DNA of 64,000 nucleotides from Corynebacterium auriscanis (GCF_030408435.1 NZ_CP047046.1:478572-542571), one strand, 5' to 3'; shown: positions 52,607-63,182, counted from the first letter of the stretch. Notes: generated by a model not told the origin, from the letters alone. A program made the numbers and translations.

Positions 52607-53525
52607 AGCGAATCCTTGGGTCCAGCAGGGCGTAAAGCAAGTCGATCACGAGATTCGAGATAACGAAGATGATGACGAGCACGGTGACAACACTGACGAC
52701 GGTGGGGGATTCACCCAGGTTGACGGCTTGGAAAACGAGTCCGCCTACACCGTGAATGTTGAAGATGCCCTCCGTGACGATCGCGCCACCCATAAGTGCT
52801 GCGAGGTCGGCGCCAATGAAGGTGACGACGGGGATCATGGAGTTGCGGATCACGTGGTTGCGGATAGCAGCCCAGCGCGGTAGACCGCGGGACTGTGCCG
52901 TGCGCACAAAGTCAGCACGCAAATTTTCGGCGATTTCACTGCGAGTGAGGCGCAGGACGTATGCGAAGCTGACCAGGCCCAACACGGCGGCGGGGAGCAG
53001 CAGTCGTTGAAAAGAGGCATTGCTGCCGACGGTGGGTGGCACAACACCCCATTGAATTCCGAAGAGGAACTGCCCCACGAAACCGATGACGAAGATTGGA
53101 ACTGCAATGATGACCAGGCTGATGACCAGCAGCGTGGAATCGAAGAAGCTGCCTTTCTTCAGACCGGCGATGATGCCGAAACCGATACCGAAGATGATCT
53201 CGATCGCCAGGGCCATCAGTGCCAATTTGATGGTGATGGGGAATGCCTCGGCCAGCACGTCGATGACCGGGCGATTGGAGAACGTCATACCCAAATCGCC
53301 TTGGAAAACACCGCCTAAGAACAGCAAGTACTGCACAACGAATGGTTTATCCAAGTTGTATTGTTCACGGATCGCATCCAGCACATCCGGATCGGCGGCC
53401 TTTTCACCGGCCAGAGCGAGTACCGGGTCACCAGGTGTGAGGAACACCATGGCGTAGATCAAGAAGGTGGCCCCCAGGAAAACTGGGATTAGTTGGAGAA
53501 GGCGTTTGCCGACGTACCACAACAT
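52599..53525 (-). CDS. oligopeptide ABC transporter permease (DppB/OppB family)
   Basis: 308 aa. MLWYVGKRLLQLIPVFLGATFLIYAMVFLTPGDP is the classic OppB/DppB N-terminus; the EAA loop is FVRTAQSRGLPRWAAIRNHVIRNSMIPV. Its ATG overlaps the stop of the binding-protein gene (TAATG), so the operon is tightly coupled. Confidence 0.94.
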   Translation of the reverse strand: MLWYVGKRLLQLIPVFLGATFLIYAMVFLTPGDPVLALAGEKAADPDVLDAIREQYNLDKPFVVQYLLFLGGVFQGDLGMTFSNRPVIDVLAEAFPITIKLALMALAIEIIFGIGFGIIAGLKKGSFFDSTLLVISLVIIAVPIFVIGFVGQFLFGIQWGVVPPTVGSNASFQRLLLPAAVLGLVSFAYVLRLTRSEIAENLRADFVRTAQSRGLPRWAAIRNHVIRNSMIPVVTFIGADLAALMGGAIVTEGIFNIHGVGGLVFQAVNLGESPTVVSVVTVLVIIFVISNLVIDLLYALLDPRIRYA

Positions 53526-55147
53526 TAGTTGTCACCTTCCTTCGTGAGCTTGGTGAATTCGGGGTAGCCGTTCCACCCGGTTTGGAAGTGCTTCAGGTTG
53601 GGATTCCACGCCGTGGATGCAGATTTGTACCACAGCGGAATCTGCGGGAGGTCCTCCATGAGCACAGCCTGAGCTTGGTTGTAGATGGGTTGAGCTTTCT
53701 CCGCGCTGGGGCTACTTGCGGCTTTGGCCAAAAGAGCATCGAACTCAGCGTTGGAGTAGTCCGTGTCGTTCGAGCTTCCTTTCGTCCGATACTGGCTTTC
53801 TAGGAAGTTGGCAATCGAGGGGTAGTCGCCCAGCCAACCCGTGCGGTAGCCGGCGCCGACATTGCGGTTCACTACGTCGTCGCGCAGGCCCTTGAAGTTT
53901 GGATAAGCCCTACCTTCGGCGGGAATCCCTAAGGTCTGACGGATGCTGTTGGTCACTGCCTCCACCCAGGATTGGTGGCCACCGTCGGCATTGTAAGCAA
54001 TTTGGAACTTGCCCGTAAAAGGCCGGATCTTATCGGCCTTCGCCCACAGTTCGCGAGCCTTTTCGGGTTGGTAGGTAAGAACTTCCTTACCCTTGATGTC
54101 AGGGGTTCCGCCCAAGGTAGGGGAGCCGAAGTCCTCCGCGGGGGTCCGGGCACCGAAGAACAGTTTTTCCGTGATGAGATCGCGGTTGATCGCCATGCTG
54201 AGTGCGTGCCGGCGTAGCTTTCCTTCCTCGTCATTGCCAAAGTGCTTGAGGTTGAAAGGAATGCCGAAGGATTCGATGGAAGCCATGGCACGGTTACTAT
54301 GCGACTGAGGGAAATCGGCTTGGTACGACGGGTATGCGTTTGGGCCGACGGTTTCACGAACGGAGTCCAGATCACCGGCTTGCAGATCGGCATAGGCGGT
54401 GTCCAGGCTGGTGTAGAACACAAAATTCAAACCTGCGTTTTGCGCCTTGTCCTTGCCGCTGTAGTTGTCGAAGGCTTTGAGACGAACGTTGACATTGTGC
54501 GTCCATGCGTTGTCCCCATCCATCATGTAGGGGCCATTGCCGATGGGGTGTTCGCCGAACGCGTCCATGTCTTTGAAAGCCACTTTTGGCAGTGGTGCGT
54601 AGGCGTAGTAACCCAATCGCAGCGGCCAGGTGGCTTCGGGAGCGCTTAGTTCCACAGTGAACTTGTGGTCGTCTATCTTGGTGAGGCCACTTAACTTATC
54701 TGCGGTGCGGTTGTCCCCACTGAGCTCGTCAAATCCCTTGATGTTGGAGAAGAAGTCGCTCCCGAGTTGCGCGTTTTTCACGTCCGCACCGTAGTTCCAT
54801 GCGTCGATGAAGCTATCGGCGGTGACCTCTTCACCGTTGTGGAACTGCCAACCGTCTTTAATTACCACGGTGAACTTTGTGGAATCCGCGTTGGGTGTAA
54901 TGGATTCCGCTACCTGGTTGTATGGCTTACCTTCGGGGTCATAGTCAACGAGGCCGTCGAAGAGTGTTTCCATCAGCGTTCCGCCACCGTTTTCGTTGGT
55001 GTTGGTCGGTACCAAGGGGTTTTGAGGCTCGGAACCGTATACGGAGATGTACTCCGCAGGGGTGTCGGGTTGCTTGGTGGAACATGCTGCGAGGCTCGCG
55101 CTGAGGGTAATGGCAGTGAAGGCCGCCAGAACTCTTGTCGCTTTCAT
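53525..55147 (-). CDS. oligopeptide-binding lipoprotein (solute-binding protein family 5)
   Basis: 540 aa from ATG 55147 (GAGGAAAG upstream; the open frame to 55198 is not supported). Signal peptide with lipobox LAAC. SBP_bac_5 features: EPQNPLVPTNTNENGGGTLMETLFDGLVDYDPEGKPYNQVAES, DGWQFHNGEEVTADSFIDAWNY, PIGNGPYMM and the C-terminal QIPLWYKSASTAWNPNL. First gene of a four-gene peptide uptake operon. Its divergent upstream region is shared with purC and holds a large inverted repeat. Confidence 0.94.
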   Translation of the reverse strand: MKATRVLAAFTAITLSASLAACSTKQPDTPAEYISVYGSEPQNPLVPTNTNENGGGTLMETLFDGLVDYDPEGKPYNQVAESITPNADSTKFTVVIKDGWQFHNGEEVTADSFIDAWNYGADVKNAQLGSDFFSNIKGFDELSGDNRTADKLSGLTKIDDHKFTVELSAPEATWPLRLGYYAYAPLPKVAFKDMDAFGEHPIGNGPYMMDGDNAWTHNVNVRLKAFDNYSGKDKAQNAGLNFVFYTSLDTAYADLQAGDLDSVRETVGPNAYPSYQADFPQSHSNRAMASIESFGIPFNLKHFGNDEEGKLRRHALSMAINRDLITEKLFFGARTPAEDFGSPTLGGTPDIKGKEVLTYQPEKARELWAKADKIRPFTGKFQIAYNADGGHQSWVEAVTNSIRQTLGIPAEGRAYPNFKGLRDDVVNRNVGAGYRTGWLGDYPSIANFLESQYRTKGSSNDTDYSNAEFDALLAKAASSPSAEKAQPIYNQAQAVLMEDLPQIPLWYKSASTAWNPNLKHFQTGWNGYPEFTKLTKEGDN

Positions 55148-55360
55148 GTGCCGTCTTTCCTCTTTCACGTGAAGCTGCGCCGGGGCTGGCCAAGCCACGC
55201 TGGGGTTCAGCGCGAAACGTTGTCCGGTAGCACAGCATTGGAACGATGATAAGAGTGGTAGTCATTAAAATGAAAAAGAAAATGTTGCCTAGGACACGTT
55301 TCGGGGGCAATTATTAACTACCTTGCATGCTCCCCGCGCAGGAATAGCGATGTTTGTGCA

Positions 55361-55397
55361 CCAAACGAGGTGGGTGGTCCCCACCCACCTCGTTTGG
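55361..55397. promoter_or_regulatory. perfect 17-bp inverted repeat between dppA-like gene and purC
   Basis: CCAAACGAGGTGGGTGG (55361-55377), loop TCC, then CCACCCACCTCGTTTGG (55381-55397). It lies 40 nt before the purC ATG, and the rest of the 289-nt spacer has no gene. It could be an operator, a terminator of an unseen transcript or a strong RNA hairpin. No T-run follows on either strand. Confidence 0.6.
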
Positions 55398-55436
55398 AAT
55401 AGTAAAAGCACTCATACGGGTCTAGACTTTCTCACC

Positions 55437-56330
55437 ATGCGTCCTGAACTTTCCGACTACGAGCACATCTCCGCAGGCAAGGTCCGCGAGATCTACGAAA
55501 TTGACGATGACACGTTGTTGATGGTTGTTTCCGACCGGATCAGTGCTTACGACTTCATCCTCGATACGGAAATCCCAGATAAGGGGCGGGTGCTTACCGC
55601 GATGAGCGCCTTCTTCTTCGACAACATCGATTTCCCTAATCACCTGGCTGGCCCGTTGGACGATGAGCGCATTCCCGCATCCGTCCTGGGGCGGGCAATG
55701 GTGTGTAAGAAGCTGGACATGGTGCCATTCGAGTGTGTGGCTCGCGGCTACCTCACCGGTTCTGGGCTTAAGGAATACAACGAAACCGGATCGGTGTGTG
55801 GCGTCGAGCTCCCAGAAGGCCTCACGGAGGCATCCCGGTTGCCAGAGCCAATCTTTACCCCTGCCACGAAGGCTGAGGTTGGTGATCATGATGAAAACGT
55901 AAGTTTCGACGTTGTCGTCGAGGCCCTCGGCGAACAAAGGGCCAAGGAACTTCGCGACGCCACCCTGTCGATCTACTCCAAGGCCGCGGGAATGGCACAC
56001 GAGCGCGGAGTGATTTTGGCGGATACCAAGTTTGAATTCGGCCTCGATGAGAATGGGCAGTTGGTGTTGGCTGATGAGGTTCTCACCCCGGACTCCTCCC
56101 GATACTGGCCAGCGAATGAGTACGAAGAGGGCAGGGTGCAGCCCTCGTTCGATAAGCAGTATGTGCGCAATTGGCTCACCGGGCCGAAAGCTGGCTGGGA
56201 CAAGAAGGAAGGAACCCCTCCACCAGCACTGCCCGGTTCCGTCGTCGAAGCCACGCGTGCGCGTTACGTAGAGGCCTATGAAAAGATCTCGGGCAAGCGT
56301 TTTGCCGACTGGATCGGTAGCTGCGTGTAA
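55437..56330 (+). CDS. purC: phosphoribosylaminoimidazole-succinocarboxamide synthase
   Basis: Makes SAICAR from CAIR, aspartate and ATP. 297 aa from ATG 55437 ([20 protein letters not shown]). SAICAR synthetase motifs: [52 protein letters not shown] (55423-55428) lies 8 nt before the ATG, so it is probably leaderless. The frame continues upstream through the inverted repeat to 55323; that extension is not real. Confidence 0.95.
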   Translation: MRPELSDYEHISAGKVREIYEIDDDTLLMVVSDRISAYDFILDTEIPDKGRVLTAMSAFFFDNIDFPNHLAGPLDDERIPASVLGRAMVCKKLDMVPFECVARGYLTGSGLKEYNETGSVCGVELPEGLTEASRLPEPIFTPATKAEVGDHDENVSFDVVVEALGEQRAKELRDATLSIYSKAAGMAHERGVILADTKFEFGLDENGQLVLADEVLTPDSSRYWPANEYEEGRVQPSFDKQYVRNWLTGPKAGWDKKEGTPPPALPGSVVEATRARYVEAYEKISGKRFADWIGSCV

Positions 56331-56375
56331 ACCGCCATTGCATTAAAAGCCAGCTGTGTTTGCAAACGTGGGCTG

Positions 56376-56526
56376 GTCAAACCCCGCATGAGGGCGTGCC
56401 ACGCTTTACGGACGTGAAGACGAGGCGGATATCGCTAGTCAAACCCCGCATGAGGGCGTGCCACGCTTTACGGACGTGAAGACGAGGCGAATATCGCTGG
56501 TCAAACCGCGCATGAGGGCGTGCCAC
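56376..56526 (+). repeat. 62-bp tandem repeat between purC and oligopeptidase B
   Basis: Two full units (56376-56437, 56438-56499) and a 27-nt partial (56500-56526). Full units differ at one or two bases. Each contains GTCAAACCCCGCATGAGGGC and CGTGAAGACGAGGC. With 56331-56375 and 56527-56583 it fills the 253-nt spacer; no gene seen. Confidence 0.92.
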
Positions 56527-56583
56527 ATATCAGACCGCGCGGAACCGACTGCAGACATGAACCCCGCTGTTAGAGTGGGGTCC

Positions 56584-58719
56584 ATGTCGATCGAGAACTC
56601 CTCACATATCAGCGCTCCGGTGCCCCGGAAGCAACCTACGACCCGTACGTTTCACGGGCGCGAATTCGTTGATAACTACGAATGGATGCGCGATAAGGAA
56701 TCGGAGGAGCTGCTGGCGCACCTCCAAGCGGAGAACGAGTGGACAAACCACCGCACGGCGCATCTCGATGCCCTGAAGAAGGACATCTTCGAGGAGATCA
56801 AAGCACGTGTGCAAGAAACCGACCTGTCGGTCCCCGTGCGATCCGGCCAGTGGTGGTACTTCTCGCGTACTGAAGAGGGTAAGAATTACCCGGTTATGTG
56901 CAGGATCCCCGTCCGCGATATCAATGATTGGACCCCGCCGGCTATCGAACCAGGGGTTCCCGCCGAAGATGAACAAGTTTTCCTCGACGCCAACCAATTG
57001 GCGGAAGGAAGCAAGTTTTTCAGCTTAGGCGCTGCCAGCGTGACCCTCGACGGCTCTAGGATCGCCTATTCCGTGGACCTCGCTGGTGATGAACGCTTCA
57101 CTATGCGGTTTAAGGACCTGACGACCGGTGAGCACTGGCCAGAAGAAATCAGCAACATCAGCTACGGCGCCACATGGGTGGGAAACGATACGGTCTACTA
57201 CCAGCGGGTTGATGAGGCCTGGCGCCCGCACGAAATCTGGAAGCACACGCTGGGCACTCCGGTAGAAGACGATGAGTTGATTTTTCGTGAGGAAGACGAG
57301 CGCTACTGGACCGGAGTGGGTACCACCCGATCCGAGCGCTACCTGTTGGTATCCACGAGCTCCAAGGTCACCAGCGAATGCTGGTACCTCGATTTGCAGG
57401 ACCCTGATGCGCAGCTGACCTGTATTCTGCCACGCGAGGATTCCGTGGAGTATGGAGTTGATCATGCGATCGTCGATGGTCGTGACTACTGGATGGTTGT
57501 GCACAACCGCAATGGCGTGAATAGTGAACTGGGCTATCACCCGGTGGGTGTGATCGAGTCCCTCGCGGAAGTATCCCCTCTTGTCCCACACCGCGATGAT
57601 GCCCGCGTGGAAGGGGTGGAGGTTTTCCGGAACTACCTCGTCCTGGAGTTGCGCGAGGATGCTGTGGAAACCGCTTATCTTATGGACATCCGCCACGGAT
57701 TCGGTGAGTTTCAGCAGATCAACTTCAATGAGGAATTGGTCAGCACTGTCGTCGGAGGCAATTCGGAGTGGGATAGCCCGGTGTTACGCGTAGTTGTATC
57801 CAGCTTCGTGCGTCCTACGCGAGTATTCGAGATGGATCTGGAAACGGGCGAGAAAATCCTGCGAAAGGAGCAAGTGGTCCTACCTGCGCCCGATGGCACT
57901 CCGTTCACACCAGGCGACTACGAGGCGCGCCGCATGTGGGTTACGGCACGCGATGGGGAACAGGTGCCGGTATCGCTGATCTACCGTTCCGGCTTGGATC
58001 TCGATCGTCCGAACCCCGTGCTGCTCTACGGTTACGGATCCTACGAAATCTCCCGTGATCCAGCGTTCCTCACCGCACGTCTTCCGCTTCTCGACCGGGG
58101 TGGCATCTTCGCTATTGCCCATGTGCGTGGCGGCGGTGAGATGGGTCGTTCATGGTACGACAACGGCAAGCAGTTGAAGAAGATGAATACTTTTACGGAC
58201 TTCATCGACGTTGCTGATCACCTCATCGAGACGGGCTTGACCACCGCGCAGACGATGGTGGCCGAGGGCGGTTCGGCCGGCGGCATGCTCATGGGTGCGA
58301 TTGCTAACATGGCGCCAGATCGCTTTAGCGGAGTGCAGGCCATTGTGCCCTTTGTGGATCCGCTGACATCCATGCTCATGCCCGAACTGCCCCTGACCGT
58401 CACTGAATGGGACGAGTGGGGTGACCCGTACCATGACCCAGAAGTCTATGACTACATGGCTGGTTACGCCCCTTACGAGAATATCGATCCGCACACTGAT
58501 TACCCGGCGATTTTGGCCGTGACCAGTCTGAACGATACCCGTGTGTTGTATGTCGAACCCGCCAAGTGGGTAGCCAAGCTGCGCGAGGTTGCCGGAGCTG
58601 ATGCCCTCATGAAGATCGATCTGACCTCCGGCCACGGTGGTGTTTCTGGCCGCTATGAGCAGTGGAAGGAAATCGCTTTCGAGACCGCGTGGGAGCTTGA
58701 GCGCATGGGCCTTGCTTAG
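56584..58719 (+). CDS. ptrB: oligopeptidase B (prolyl oligopeptidase family S9A)
   Basis: 711 aa. Cytosolic serine peptidase cleaving short peptides after basic residues. N-terminal beta-propeller, then the catalytic domain with Ser564 in EGGSAGGMLMG, Asp651 in SLNDTRVLYVEPAKW and His684 in SGHGGVSGRYE. YGSYEISRDPAF and HVRGGGEMGRSWYDNGK are typical of oligopeptidase B. ATG 56584 has TAGAGT 7 nt upstream (leaderless). The frame is open to 56458 through the tandem repeat, not supported. Together with the peptide ABC operon it would allow use of peptides. Confidence 0.93.
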   Translation: MSIENSSHISAPVPRKQPTTRTFHGREFVDNYEWMRDKESEELLAHLQAENEWTNHRTAHLDALKKDIFEEIKARVQETDLSVPVRSGQWWYFSRTEEGKNYPVMCRIPVRDINDWTPPAIEPGVPAEDEQVFLDANQLAEGSKFFSLGAASVTLDGSRIAYSVDLAGDERFTMRFKDLTTGEHWPEEISNISYGATWVGNDTVYYQRVDEAWRPHEIWKHTLGTPVEDDELIFREEDERYWTGVGTTRSERYLLVSTSSKVTSECWYLDLQDPDAQLTCILPREDSVEYGVDHAIVDGRDYWMVVHNRNGVNSELGYHPVGVIESLAEVSPLVPHRDDARVEGVEVFRNYLVLELREDAVETAYLMDIRHGFGEFQQINFNEELVSTVVGGNSEWDSPVLRVVVSSFVRPTRVFEMDLETGEKILRKEQVVLPAPDGTPFTPGDYEARRMWVTARDGEQVPVSLIYRSGLDLDRPNPVLLYGYGSYEISRDPAFLTARLPLLDRGGIFAIAHVRGGGEMGRSWYDNGKQLKKMNTFTDFIDVADHLIETGLTTAQTMVAEGGSAGGMLMGAIANMAPDRFSGVQAIVPFVDPLTSMLMPELPLTVTEWDEWGDPYHDPEVYDYMAGYAPYENIDPHTDYPAILAVTSLNDTRVLYVEPAKWVAKLREVAGADALMKIDLTSGHGGVSGRYEQWKEIAFETAWELERMGLA

Positions 58720-58934
58720 GAGAAGTTAACGGGTGAAACTAGCCCTCCATTCGGCATCGGATTCGCCCTGGGGTTTCACAAAAAGCTCTCGCTCCCCTGT
58801 GAACCTGATAGCTGTCGGGATAGAAAATGGCCAAGCGAAGGGCTGATGGAGTGCAAAGTGGCAAAGGTGATTTTTCCTAAAAAGTAGCCTTGCTGTAACG
58901 CCCTCTTTACCTATATCTGCCATGGTTCTAAGGC
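58720..58934 (+). other. ptrB-DUF2334 spacer
   Basis: 215 nt, no gene. It has an imperfect stem near 58776-58805 (GGTTTCACA with TGTGAACC) that may be the ptrB terminator, and AT-rich sequence before the next gene. Nothing else recognised. Confidence 0.4.
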
Positions 58935-59675
58935 ATGAATGCCTACCGCCAGCCCCGCCTCATGCTCACCGTTAGTTCCATCGGTAGTGACGATGTCATT
59001 ACCGCCCAGCGGATCTGTGACATGGCACGCGAATACGGTTATCGCGCGGGCTTGGTGGTGACGGTCAACGGACCCAACTGGCGCCTCCGTGAAGACCCGA
59101 CAGCCCTCGAATTGATCCTGGATTCCGCTGCCCGTCACCACGAAGTCCTTCTGGGTGGTCTGGGCCCCCTGTATCATTCCTCCGGACGAGTCGAAAAAGG
59201 AGAGTTCTTCCAGCTTGGCCGCCACGAATCGGCCCTCCGCATCAACGGTGCATGCCGGCAACTCCACCAGTTGGGCATCCATCCGCACGTGTTCGCTCCG
59301 TCCCGGTGGGGCGCTTCCGCCGGTGCTATGGAGGCGGCGCGAAATGCGGGCTTCGGCATCGCAGCTGATGCTTACTACGTCTGGGACCTCGCCAAGGACA
59401 TTGCGCATCCGGTTCGCGTGCTCGCCTTCGGCGAAGGCTTCGGTGCCGCCAAATGGTGGCGTCGCAACTTGTTGCGCACCGTCCAACGCATGGCCCTCAA
59501 GGGGCAAGACGTCCGCATCTCCGTGTCCGCGGGCAAAGCCTCAAAGGACTCTGTCTTCAAGGATCTCGAGCGCGCCCTGCACATCCTTCACGCTGCAGGC
59601 TACGCAGGCACCACTTATGAATCCTTCGCCCGCCCGCGCGAAAGCACATCTGCTGGCCGTGTGGGCGTCGCCTAA
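58935..59675 (+). CDS. DUF2334-like / polysaccharide deacetylase-fold protein
   Basis: 246 aa, soluble. The N-terminus PRLMLTVSSIGSDDVITAQRICDMAREYGYRAGLVVTV, the GLGPLYHSSGRVEKGEFF segment and HPHVFAPSRWGASAGAMEAARNAGFGIAADAYYVWD resemble the DUF2334 branch of NodB-type deacetylases in actinobacteria (Asp and His metal sites, Pro-x-W-G turn). The exact substrate is unknown. No clear ribosome-binding site before ATG 58935. Confidence 0.65.
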   Translation: MNAYRQPRLMLTVSSIGSDDVITAQRICDMAREYGYRAGLVVTVNGPNWRLREDPTALELILDSAARHHEVLLGGLGPLYHSSGRVEKGEFFQLGRHESALRINGACRQLHQLGIHPHVFAPSRWGASAGAMEAARNAGFGIAADAYYVWDLAKDIAHPVRVLAFGEGFGAAKWWRRNLLRTVQRMALKGQDVRISVSAGKASKDSVFKDLERALHILHAAGYAGTTYESFARPRESTSAGRVGVA

Positions 59676-59814
59676 AAAGCTTTTTTATTACCGACGCCCC
59701 TCGCCCCATCCGTCGAAGGGGCACCCTAGGTGAACGCCGGATTTGGGTGAGGTGGGTCAATGTTACGATGGTGCAGTAAATTCCACCCTTACAACTGGGA
59801 GAAGCGAAATCACC

Positions 59815-60072
59815 ATGGCTCGTGTTGTTGTCAACGTTATGCCGAAACAGGAAATTCTTGATCCTCAGGGGCAGGCAGTGGTCCGCGCCCTGGGCCGCAT
59901 CGGAATCAGTGGAGTAAACGATGTCCGTCAGGGCAAGCGTTTCGAACTGGATGTGGAGGAAAATGTCAGCGAGGAAGACCTGGAGCGAATCGCTCGGGAT
60001 CTGCTGGCGAACACCGTGATCGAAGACTACGACGTCGTTGTCGAGACCGAGGATGCGGAGGCTGCCAAGTGA
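59815..60072 (+). CDS. purS: phosphoribosylformylglycinamidine synthase subunit PurS
   Basis: 85 aa, the small structural subunit of the three-part FGAM synthase. [26 protein letters not shown] and [20 protein letters not shown] are conserved. GGGAGAAG precedes ATG 59815; the upstream frame to 59743 is not supported. The stop overlaps the purQ start (GTGA), so stoichiometry is translationally linked. Confidence 0.95.
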   Translation: MARVVVNVMPKQEILDPQGQAVVRALGRIGISGVNDVRQGKRFELDVEENVSEEDLERIARDLLANTVIEDYDVVVETEDAEAAK

Positions 60073-60734
60073 GTGCACGCATTGGCGTGATCACCTTCCC
60101 GGGCACCCTCGACGATGTGGATGCCTCCCGTGCGGTGCGACTGGCGGGCGCGGAGGCTGTTGAGTTGTGGCACGCGGACGAGGATCTCAAGAACGTAGAC
60201 GCCGTGGTTGTTCCCGGTGGTTTTTCCTACGGCGACTACCTGCGCGCTGGGGCAATCGCATCCATCGCTCCGGCGATGCGAGCTGTGGTGGAATCCGCGG
60301 GGCGGGGAATGCCGGTGCTGGGTATCTGCAACGGCTTTCAGATCCTGCAGGAAGCAGGGCTTCTGCCAGGCGCTTTGACCCGCAACGAGGGCCTGCACTT
60401 TGTTTGCCGCGATATTTATCTCGAGGTGGACAACAAGAACACTCCGTGGACCCAGGGGCTGCCAGACCGCATTCTCGTGCCAACGAAGCACGGTGAAGGC
60501 CGCTTCCAGGCTGACGATGAAACCCTCCAGAAGTTGGAGGACGAGGGCCGCGTGGTATTCCGCTACGCCGTGAACCACAACGGATCCCGTAATTCCATCG
60601 CCGGCGTGTGCAGCGAAAACGGTCGTGTCGTTGGCCTCATGCCCCACCCAGAACACGCTGTAGAAGAACTCACCGGCCCATCAACTGACGGACTGGGTTT
60701 GTTCACGTCCGTTCTGCACACCCTCGTTTCTTAG
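60069..60734 (+). CDS. purQ: phosphoribosylformylglycinamidine synthase subunit PurQ
   Basis: 221-aa class I glutamine amidotransferase supplying ammonia to PurL. Nucleophile Cys in [11 protein letters not shown]; His and Glu in [29 protein letters not shown] is typical of PurQ. GTG start 60069, 4 nt overlap with purS; purL follows after 15 nt. Confidence 0.96.
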   Translation: MSARIGVITFPGTLDDVDASRAVRLAGAEAVELWHADEDLKNVDAVVVPGGFSYGDYLRAGAIASIAPAMRAVVESAGRGMPVLGICNGFQILQEAGLLPGALTRNEGLHFVCRDIYLEVDNKNTPWTQGLPDRILVPTKHGEGRFQADDETLQKLEDEGRVVFRYAVNHNGSRNSIAGVCSENGRVVGLMPHPEHAVEELTGPSTDGLGLFTSVLHTLVS

Positions 60735-60749
60735 GAGCCGACGCGAAAC

Positions 60750-63182
60750 ATGACTGAGAATAAGATTCACAACGATACCGTCGCTGCGGCACAGGCAAAC
60801 CCGGATCTCGAGCAGCCCTACGCCGAACTGGGATTGAAAGACGACGAGTACGCACGGATTAAGCAGATCCTCGGCCGCCGGCCCACCGATGCCGAACTGG
60901 CGATGTACTCCATCATGTGGTCGGAGCACTGCTCGTATAAGTCCTCCAAGGTGCACCTGCGATACTTCGGTGAGACCACGACGGACGAGATGAAGTCCAA
61001 GATGCTCGCGGGCATCGGTGAAAACGCCGGTGTGATCGACATCGGCGATGGCCACGCGGTTACCTTCAAGGTGGAAAGCCACAACCACCCTTCTTACGTG
61101 GAGCCCTACCAGGGTGCAGCCACCGGTGTGGGCGGTATCATTCGCGACATTATGGCTATGGGCGCACGTCCAGTTGCCGTCATGGACCAGCTCCGCTTCG
61201 GTCCAGCCGATGCCCCGGATACGCAGCGCGTTCTGCCCGGTGTGGTGGCTGGCGTGGGTGGATACGGAAACTCCTTGGGACTGCCCAACTTGGGTGGCGA
61301 GACCGTCTTTGACGAGTCCTACGCGGGTAACCCGTTGGTGAACGCACTGGGTGTGGGAACCCTGAAGGTCGATGATCTGAAGCTGGCTTTTGCCTCTGGC
61401 ACGGATAACCGGGTGATCCTGTTTGGATCCCGCACGGGCCTGGATGGCATCGGCGGTGTGTCCGTTTTGGCGTCGGACACGTTCGAAGAAGGCGCCGAGC
61501 GCAAGCTGCCGGCCGTGCAGGTGGGCGATCCATTTGCTGAGAAGGTACTCATCGAGTGCTGCTTGGACCTGTACAACGCCGGCATTGTCGTGGGCATCCA
61601 GGACCTGGGTGGCGCGGGCCTGTCGTGTGCTACCTCCGAGCTGGCATCGGCGGGGGATGGTGGTATGCACGTCAACCTCGACAACGTGCACCTGCGTGCC
61701 GAGGGCATGACCGCGGCCGAGATCCTCAGCTCCGAATCCCAGGAGCGCATGATGGCGGTCGTCAAACCGGAAAACGTCGATGCTTTCATGGAGATCTGCC
61801 GTCGTTGGGACGTGCTGGCCTCCGATATCGGCTACGTCACCGATCAGGACAACCGTCTGACGATCGAGCACCAGGGCGAGATCGTGGTGGACGCACCACC
61901 GCACTCCATGGCTGAAGAAGGCCCGGTGTACGAGCGGCCCTATGAGCGCCCTGCCGACCAAGATCAGCTAAATCAAGAACCAAACCTGGAGCGCCCACGC
62001 ACCGCGATGGAGCTGCGCCAGGTGGTGCTGGATCTGGCAAGTTCCCCGGCTTTATGCTCCCGCGCATTCATCACTGAGCAGTACGACCGCTACGTCCGCG
62101 GCAACACCGTGTCCGCCAAGGATGCCGATGCAGGTGTGCTGCGCATTGATGAGGAAACTAACCGCGGTATCGCCGTTGCAACGGATGCTTCCGGCCGTTA
62201 CACCAAGCTGGATCCTCGCACGGGTGCACAGTTGGCGCTGGCTGAGGCACACCGCAACGTCGCAGCTACCGGCGCCACCCCAGTCGCCGTTTCGAACTGC
62301 CTGAATTTCGGCTCCCCGGAGGATCCCGCAGTGATGTGGCAGTTCCGTGAGGCTGTTCGTGGCTTGGCCGACGGCTGCGCCGAGCTGACCACTCCAGTCA
62401 CCGGTGGCAACGTGTCCTTCTACAACCAGACGGGCACTACCCCTATCTTGCCGACCCCAGTGGTCGCCGTTCTGGGAACTATTGACGACGCCTCCACGCG
62501 CATCCCCCAGCAAGTCACTCCACGGGTAGCCGCAGCCCAGGGCACGGACTTTGATCTGGTCTTGGTCGGCAAGAAGACCCAGGATGAACTGGGTGGTTCG
62601 ATCTGGCAGCAAGTTGCGCACGATAACGCACTAGCCGGCATGCCACCACAGGTCGATTTGGCAGATGAGCAGAAGCTCGCAGAGCTTATGAGCTCCCTGC
62701 GTGGCAAGGTTGTTGCCGCTTCGGACTTGTCCGAGGGTGGTTTGTCCCAGGCATTGGTCGAGCTGGCGGTACAATCCGATTTCGGCCTGATTGCTGACCC
62801 CACCGCGTTCCTTGAGGCGCCTACCGCGGGTGAAGGGGAGAGCGGCGATAGCGAGCAGATCGCAGCAGATTTGTTCGTGGGACTATTCTCCGAAACCGCA
62901 TCCCGTATTCTGCTGGTTGTGGAGAGGGATAAGCGCGACGAGGTCGTAGCGGAAGCGGAACGCACTGGCTTGGCTGCGGCTCACATCGGACGCACCGGTA
63001 CCACGGACGATGCGGACCAAGCTGTGATCGTGTTGGCCAAGGGCGTGGTGGCGTCGGAAGAAAAACCAACTGATGTACCGCAGGCCCTGGTCTACAACCT
63101 CGACGAGATTCGCAGTGCCTGGGAAAGCACCCTGCCCGCGCTGTTTAGCCACGCGGCAGGAAACAACTCGGTTATTGAGTAA
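60750..63182 (+). CDS. purL: phosphoribosylformylglycinamidine synthase subunit PurL
   Basis: 810-aa synthetase subunit of the small (PurSQL) type. [18 protein letters not shown], the [28 protein letters not shown] nucleotide region, [16 protein letters not shown] and the second half [17 protein letters not shown] plus [15 protein letters not shown] are conserved. AGGAGC lies just before ATG 60750. Slightly longer than the usual 730-770 aa, in part because of a Glu/Gly-rich insert near [16 protein letters not shown]. The 3' end overlaps the convergent thioesterase by 11 nt. Confidence 0.96.
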   Translation: MTENKIHNDTVAAAQANPDLEQPYAELGLKDDEYARIKQILGRRPTDAELAMYSIMWSEHCSYKSSKVHLRYFGETTTDEMKSKMLAGIGENAGVIDIGDGHAVTFKVESHNHPSYVEPYQGAATGVGGIIRDIMAMGARPVAVMDQLRFGPADAPDTQRVLPGVVAGVGGYGNSLGLPNLGGETVFDESYAGNPLVNALGVGTLKVDDLKLAFASGTDNRVILFGSRTGLDGIGGVSVLASDTFEEGAERKLPAVQVGDPFAEKVLIECCLDLYNAGIVVGIQDLGGAGLSCATSELASAGDGGMHVNLDNVHLRAEGMTAAEILSSESQERMMAVVKPENVDAFMEICRRWDVLASDIGYVTDQDNRLTIEHQGEIVVDAPPHSMAEEGPVYERPYERPADQDQLNQEPNLERPRTAMELRQVVLDLASSPALCSRAFITEQYDRYVRGNTVSAKDADAGVLRIDEETNRGIAVATDASGRYTKLDPRTGAQLALAEAHRNVAATGATPVAVSNCLNFGSPEDPAVMWQFREAVRGLADGCAELTTPVTGGNVSFYNQTGTTPILPTPVVAVLGTIDDASTRIPQQVTPRVAAAQGTDFDLVLVGKKTQDELGGSIWQQVAHDNALAGMPPQVDLADEQKLAELMSSLRGKVVAASDLSEGGLSQALVELAVQSDFGLIADPTAFLEAPTAGEGESGDSEQIAADLFVGLFSETASRILLVVERDKRDEVVAEAERTGLAAAHIGRTGTTDDADQAVIVLAKGVVASEEKPTDVPQALVYNLDEIRSAWESTLPALFSHAAGNNSVIE

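Noticed and set aside
55323..55436. N-terminal extension of PurC
   Set aside because: It runs through the perfect inverted repeat; ATG 55437 gives the conserved N-terminus and has a -10 at leaderless distance.
56376..56526. CRISPR array or attachment-site repeats
   Set aside because: Head-to-tail 62-bp units with no spacers; no integrase or mobile gene nearby.
60681..61961. Long minus-strand frame opposite purL
   Set aside because: No ribosome-binding site or family features; purL on the plus strand is unambiguous.
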